A stretch of DNA of 64,000 bases from UBA6170 sp034429975 (lineage in GTDB: Bacteria > Chloroflexota > Anaerolineae > Anaerolineales > Anaerolineaceae). The stretch lies in NCBI GenBank assembly GCA_034429975.1, contig DAOUFM010000118.1, forward strand, positions 22,195-86,194. The letters are read 5' to 3'. The notes under the pieces are model-generated. The model was not told where the DNA came from and ran no database searches. It saw nothing but the letters and a program-made list of their open reading frames with translations. The position numbers were made by a program, and so were the translations under genes. Shown in pieces: positions 61,080 through 64,000 of the stretch. Each line of letters opens with the position of its first letter. Position 1 is the first letter of the stretch.

Positions 61080-61217
61080 TATTAGCATTGTAACATATCT
61101 ATATTGTGAAGAGAAAACTCTGTGATAAACAGTCTGCTCATTGCGAGCGTTTTTTTAGCTAATAAATGAGGGAATATATAAAAAGTAAAAAAAACACAAT
61201 TTCCGGGTGGTTTTTTG

Positions 61218-61329
61218 GCGGTGGCGACGGGGTTTGAATTTTTATACCCCTTGTAGGTACCTCCGATCTCGCAATAAAAAAAGACCTCTTACGAAGTCTT
61301 TTGCTCAGGCGGGAGTGACGGGGTTCGAA
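61218..61329. repeat. Partial copy and copy B of the tRNA-Asp 3'-end repeat
   Basis: 61218-61238 is a degenerate piece of the tRNA 3' end. 61240-61329 is copy B, differing from copy C by a few bases, with a period of 91 bases to the segment next to the real tRNA. Confidence 0.85.
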
Positions 61330-61366
61330 TTATTATACCCCTTGTGGGTACCTCCGATCTCGCAAT

Positions 61367-61393
61367 AAAAAAAGACCTCTTACGAAGTCTTTT
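61367..61393 (-). terminator. tRNA-Asp terminator (copy C)
   Basis: Reading leftward AAAGAC pairs with GTCTTT around a short loop, followed by a run of T. Copies A and B carry the same structure. Confidence 0.75.
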
Positions 61394-61400
61394 GCTCAGG

Positions 61401-61473
61401 CGGGAGCGACGGGGTTCGAACCCGCGATCTCGGCCTTGACAGGGCCGCATGTTAGCCGCTACACCACGCCCCC
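61401..61473 (-). tRNA. tRNA-Asp (GTC)
   Basis: On the minus strand the acceptor is GGGGGCG with CGCTCCC (one G-U) and discriminator G. The anticodon stem CGGCC/GGCCG closes loop CTGTCAA, anticodon GTC. The T-arm is GCGGG-TTCGAAC-CCCGT. CCA is not encoded. Confidence 0.95.
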
Positions 61474-61683
61474 GAGTAAAAAACATTTTACCATATTCTC
61501 AATTAAATGGAAGGGGCAGAATTTAATACATGACTTTTATCATCAATAATTCTTTTTTTAAGCCTCTCAAAGGATGAGCTTTCTCCTGATTTAAAAAATC
61601 GCAGCAAAAAACTGCTTGCTGAAATTTTTTTTCGCTATAATAAGATCACAGCATGAGTCAAATTTCTACATGCTTTCTAAACC

Positions 61684-61696
61684 AGGGATCATCCCT
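61684..61696. promoter_or_regulatory. Small palindrome and promoter region before the CBS gene
   Basis: AGGGAT-C-ATCCCT is a perfect 13-base palindrome. TATAAT occurs at 61636-61641 and 61733-61738, neither with a well-spaced -35; AAGGAG at 61748-61753 serves the start. The palindrome may be an operator. Confidence 0.35.
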
Positions 61697-61758
61697 GCCT
61701 CGTTGACATTTTCACTCGCATCGTTCAAATACTATAATAAAATTAATAAGGAGTTTGT

Positions 61759-62202
61759 ATGAGCATAGTCAAAGACATTCTGGCAGATAAAGGTAGAAAA
61801 GTTTGGACAGTGGAGCCTAGAACAACACTTTTAGAGGCGTTAAAAGAATTACGCGCTCATCGAGTGGGTGCTTTGCTGGTGGTGGAAGATGGTCTGGTGA
61901 AAGGAATCATCTCAGAGCGTGACTTTGCTTATCGAATTGCAGAAAAAGAAACCTGTCCATTAGAAGAATCTGTCTCTAGCTGGATGACAAAGGAAGTCAT
62001 TGCAATAAATTCAAATACCACGATTGAAGAATGCATGCAATTAATGTCCCGTGAGCATGTTCGTCACCTGCCAGTTGTCGATGATGGTCGTCTAGTTGGT
62101 CTGATCTCCATCGGTGATGTGGTTCGTGCTGTCATCAGCGGGCAACAATCTACCATTAGTGGACTGGAAAATTACATTCTCAGCCAGGGATTTGTAAATT
62201 AA
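61759..62202 (+). CDS. CBS-pair protein
   Basis: A 147-residue protein of two CBS motifs. CBS1 covers about residues 8-60 (HRVGALLVVEDGLVKGIISE), CBS2 about 74-125 (WMTKEVIAINSNTTIEECM, VRHLPVVDDGRLVGLISIGD). It is the best match in this window for the remnant at 10242. It is likely a cytosolic sensor of adenine nucleotides. AAGGAG is six bases from the ATG. Its target is unknown. Confidence 0.88.
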   Translation: MSIVKDILADKGRKVWTVEPRTTLLEALKELRAHRVGALLVVEDGLVKGIISERDFAYRIAEKETCPLEESVSSWMTKEVIAINSNTTIEECMQLMSREHVRHLPVVDDGRLVGLISIGDVVRAVISGQQSTISGLENYILSQGFVN

Positions 62203-62210
62203 ATAATTCT

Positions 62211-62275
62211 GTAGGGGCGTTCGGCTGAACGCCCCTACAATGCTGATCGCCTCTACGAATCCGATCGCCCCTACT
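62211..62275. repeat. 28-bp palindrome with trailing half-sites
   Basis: GTAGGGGCGTTC, four bases, then its exact complement (62211-62238). Two diverged right halves follow, ending CTCTAC and CCCTAC (to 62275). Same build as the array at 5208 and the palindrome in the transposase gene. Confidence 0.85.
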
Positions 62276-62323
62276 AATTTGAAATAAATTAGAATTTTTC
62301 TAATTAAAAATAGGAAAACATCA

Positions 62324-62947
62324 ATGCCATACAATCCAAAAATTCATAATCGGCATTCCATCCGTTTGCAGAATTATGATTATTCATCGGAGGGTGCCTA
62401 TTTCCTCACCATTTGCACCTATCAACGCCGCCAAATATTTGGAAAAATTGAAAACGGAATCATGCATTTAAACCAATTTGGTCAAATCGTTCGGGATGAA
62501 TGGGAAAAATCCGCGATTATTCGTTCTGAAATCAAATTGGGCGAATATATCATTATGCCAAATCATATGCACGCAATTGTTTTTATTACCCCACCCCGTA
62601 GGGGCGTTCGGCCGAACGCCCCTACGATGCCAAACACCGCCACAATGCCGAACGCCCACACGAACCCGACCACCCTAAAAAACATGACCAAATCTCAACC
62701 ATTGGACTCCGACCCCAATGCCCCCTGTTTCAAATTGCATCCCAAGACCATCGGAGCATTGATGTCTGGGTTTAAATCCTCCGTGACAAAACAAATCAAT
62801 ATTCTTCGTCAGGCACCTGCTGAACCTGTCTGGCAGCGCAACTATTGGGATCATATCATCCGGGAAGATGATTCTCTCGATCAGATTGAATCCTATATCC
62901 TTCACAACCCTGAAAACTGGCACCTGGATCAATTATTTATCAATTAA
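62324..62947 (+). CDS. REP-associated tyrosine transposase (RAYT, Y1 HUH type)
   Basis: A 207-residue single-strand DNA transposase-like protein of the TnpA_REP class, thought to process REP palindromes. Opening SIRLQNYDYSSEGAYFLTIC, the HUH metal motif in IIMPNHMHAIVFI, and the C-terminal RNYWDHIIREDDSLDQIESY with ILHNPENWH. Residues 92-101 (RRGVRPNAPT) are encoded by a 28-bp palindrome of the repeat family itself, followed by a Pro/Asn/Thr-rich linker. A palindrome array lies 50 bases upstream. It lacks a clear promoter. Confidence 0.88.
   Translation: MPYNPKIHNRHSIRLQNYDYSSEGAYFLTICTYQRRQIFGKIENGIMHLNQFGQIVRDEWEKSAIIRSEIKLGEYIIMPNHMHAIVFITPPRRGVRPNAPTMPNTATMPNAHTNPTTLKNMTKSQPLDSDPNAPCFKLHPKTIGALMSGFKSSVTKQINILRQAPAEPVWQRNYWDHIIREDDSLDQIESYILHNPENWHLDQLFIN
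62598..62625. repeat. Perfect 28-bp palindrome inside the transposase gene
   Basis: GTAGGGGCGTTCGG followed by its exact complement. It sits in frame in the middle of the RAYT gene. Further half-site traces follow to about 62670. Confidence 0.9.
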
Positions 62948-63065
62948 TAGTTGAATTCCTTTGCAAATTATGTTAATGTTAATAGCGGTCATGCTTGCCT
63001 GTATGATCGTGTAAGGGGAAGCCAGTCTAATCTAATCCATCAGAAACAGAAAAGAGAAGGTAGCC

Positions 63066-63173
63066 ATGGGAGATAAAAGTCCAAGAAATAAAGAGAAACG
63101 AAAAAAGAAACAAGAGAATAAAAAGAAACCCAACGTACCCGCTGCAACCATTAAGTCAATCGACAAGAAATAG
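63066..63173 (+). CDS. 35-residue lysine-rich protein (MGDKSP type)
   Basis: A tiny basic protein: MGDKSPRNKEKRKKKQENKK, then KPNVPAATIKSIDKK. Short proteins starting MGDKSP with a lysine-rich body recur in many bacterial genomes, to my recollection, with no settled function. AGAAGG precedes the ATG. A terminator lies about 150 bases after the stop. Its charge suggests nucleic-acid or ribosome contact, which is inference. Confidence 0.7.
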   Translation: MGDKSPRNKEKRKKKQENKKKPNVPAATIKSIDKK

Positions 63174-63319
63174 GCAACTATTATTGGAAAAAAAGTTGGT
63201 TGCATGACTCTTAGGGGGCATGGTGAGTCACGGTTTCAATGCAACGGATCAAATTCCGTTTATTCAAATTCTAGCAGCCTCGAAATAATCAGGTCCCGCT
63301 ACTTTCTAACTGAAGAAAC

Positions 63320-63345
63320 AACCCCGGCGTTTGCCGGGGTTTTGT
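63320..63345 (+). terminator. Intrinsic terminator
   Basis: AACCCCGGC pairs with GCCGGGGTT around GTTT, then a T-rich tail. Confidence 0.85.
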
Positions 63346-63482
63346 TTACTCATCAGAAATAAACGATTTTGGCGATTCAAACCAAATTTTTAGTTGATTC
63401 TTTATTCATGATGTTTCCTTATTTCCGAGTTAATTTATAATATTGTTTATCTATTTATTAATTGTTTCAAAGGATTTTTCTT

Positions 63483-64000
63483 ATGCCTATCAATATTGAA
63501 GAAGTAACCACTTATCAGCAGCTCAATACTTTTATCAAATTCCCTTTCAGTATTTACAAAGGCAATCCATATTGGGTGCCTCCGTTGCTGATGGATGAAA
63601 AAAACACCCTGGATTGGAAAAAGAACCCGGCTTTCGAACATGCTCAGGCACGTTATTGGCTGGCTTATCGGGATGGCAAGGTAGTTGGCCGGATTGCTGG
63701 AATTTATATTCCCAGAGCCAACGAGAAGTGGGGGCAAAAGAATGTTCGCTTTGGTTGGATTGATTTTATCGATGATCGTGAGGTCTCCAAAGCCCTGCTT
63801 GATACCGTAGAGAACTGGGCGCGCGAACTGGGCATGAATGCCGTACACGGGCCATTAGGGTTTACCGACCTTGATCCGGAAGGTATGTTAATTGAAGGAT
63901 TCAACGAATTGAGCACACTGGCACTGATCTACAATTATCCTTACTATCCCGAACATATGGAAGCCCTGGGCTATGGAAAGGATACCGATTGGCTGGAATA
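63483..64000 (+). CDS. N-acetyltransferase-like protein (partial, runs off the right end)
   Basis: The frame from ATG 63483 is open to the end of the window (172 codons). The opening FIKFPFSIYKGNPYWVPPLL, WLAYRDGKVVGRIAGIY, RFGWIDFIDDREV and AVHGPLGFTDLDPEGMLIEG fit the large GNAT-like proteins of the YghO type found in many bacteria. AAGGA precedes the start. Substrate unknown; the C-terminal half is outside the window. Confidence 0.82.
   Translation, partial: MPINIEEVTTYQQLNTFIKFPFSIYKGNPYWVPPLLMDEKNTLDWKKNPAFEHAQARYWLAYRDGKVVGRIAGIYIPRANEKWGQKNVRFGWIDFIDDREVSKALLDTVENWARELGMNAVHGPLGFTDLDPEGMLIEGFNELSTLALIYNYPYYPEHMEALGYGKDTDWLE

Larger units (their letters stand above)
62948..63482. other. 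Region with one short gene and a terminator
   Basis: Between the transposase and the right-end gene I support only the 35-codon gene at 63066-63173 and the terminator at 63320-63345. A -10 TATAAT at 63436-63441 may serve the last gene. Bases 63174-63310 show nothing recognisable, though an untranslated RNA cannot be excluded. Confidence 0.5.

Noticed and set aside
61289..61486. A 65-residue open frame on the minus strand over tRNA-Asp
   Set aside because: It is a translation of the tRNA gene and its repeat copies.
62211..62275. Intrinsic terminator for the CBS gene
   Set aside because: The stem is perfect but lacks a T-run, and its sequence matches the dispersed palindrome family, so I list it as a repeat; it may still reduce readthrough.

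Overview
This window is bacterial chromosome, about 45-48% GC by eye, with dense operons, Shine-Dalgarno starts, lipoprotein signals and a Tat signal. Several traits suggest Chloroflexota, probably class Anaerolineae: a secreted NBR1-type Ig domain protein, ABC1/UbiB-like kinases without other quinone genes, extended -10 promoters of the form TGCTATAAT, and the mix of housekeeping genes. The taxonomic placement is inference; no rRNA is present.

Layout. 1-5.2 kb: end of an unknown gene, then a BMP-type nucleoside ABC importer (lipoprotein, double ATPase, two permeases). 5.2-5.33 kb: a palindrome plus half-site array. 5.4-10.2 kb: gatC-gatA, a degenerate GGDEF protein, a YccF protein and a TauE-like permease. 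10.2-11.2 kb: a gene graveyard (CBS and P-type ATPase remnants), a 23-unit telomere-like heptamer array and a small membrane protein behind an operator-bearing promoter. 11.2-14.2 kb: acetyltransferase, TrmO, CBS-pair protein, MgtE. 14.3-16.9 kb: an intact IS21-family element with a 6-bp target duplication. 17-20.3 kb: a 27-bp tandem repeat, an aminotransferase, a sugar nucleotidyltransferase and a hydrolase-like protein.

20.4-31.4 kb is a de novo purine operon, purSSL-Q-C-E-F-DM-N-H. It has a tandem PurS-PurS-PurL fusion, a PurQ lacking its nucleophilic cysteine, a class II-like PurE and a PurD-PurM fusion. 31.5-38.4 kb carries an ABC1 kinase and a complete branched-chain amino acid importer (livKHMGF). 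38.6-43.5 kb is an accessory locus: a divergent XRE-cupin regulator facing a roughly 10-TM membrane protein, a 37-residue membrane peptide, a Tat-exported MBL-fold hydrolase and two unrecognised genes.

43.7-54.2 kb has glutamate-type dehydrogenase, a LuxR-type response regulator with a ParB-like partner, an NBR1-Ig lipid-anchored or membrane protein, an esterase, tRNA-Pro, a GT2 glycosyltransferase, RNase HII, GlgC and an MFS transporter. 54.2-57.8 kb carries a probable selenocysteine-containing OsmC protein (in-frame TGA at the catalytic cysteine position plus a bacterial SECIS-like hairpin), a metal P-type ATPase, an HMA chaperone and a Crp/Fnr regulator. 58-59.9 kb is a PAS-GAF-GGDEF protein. 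59.87-61.47 kb holds tRNA-Asp and repeated copies of its 3' end flanking a two-gene nucleotidyltransferase islet. The right end carries a CBS-pair protein, a REP-associated transposase with the matching palindrome inside its own coding sequence, a 35-residue lysine-rich protein and the start of an acetyltransferase-like gene.

The points I consider most worth following are the Sec-OsmC, the XRE/10-TM/Tat-MBL locus, the tRNA-Asp islet, the unusual purine enzymes, and the RAYT/palindrome family.
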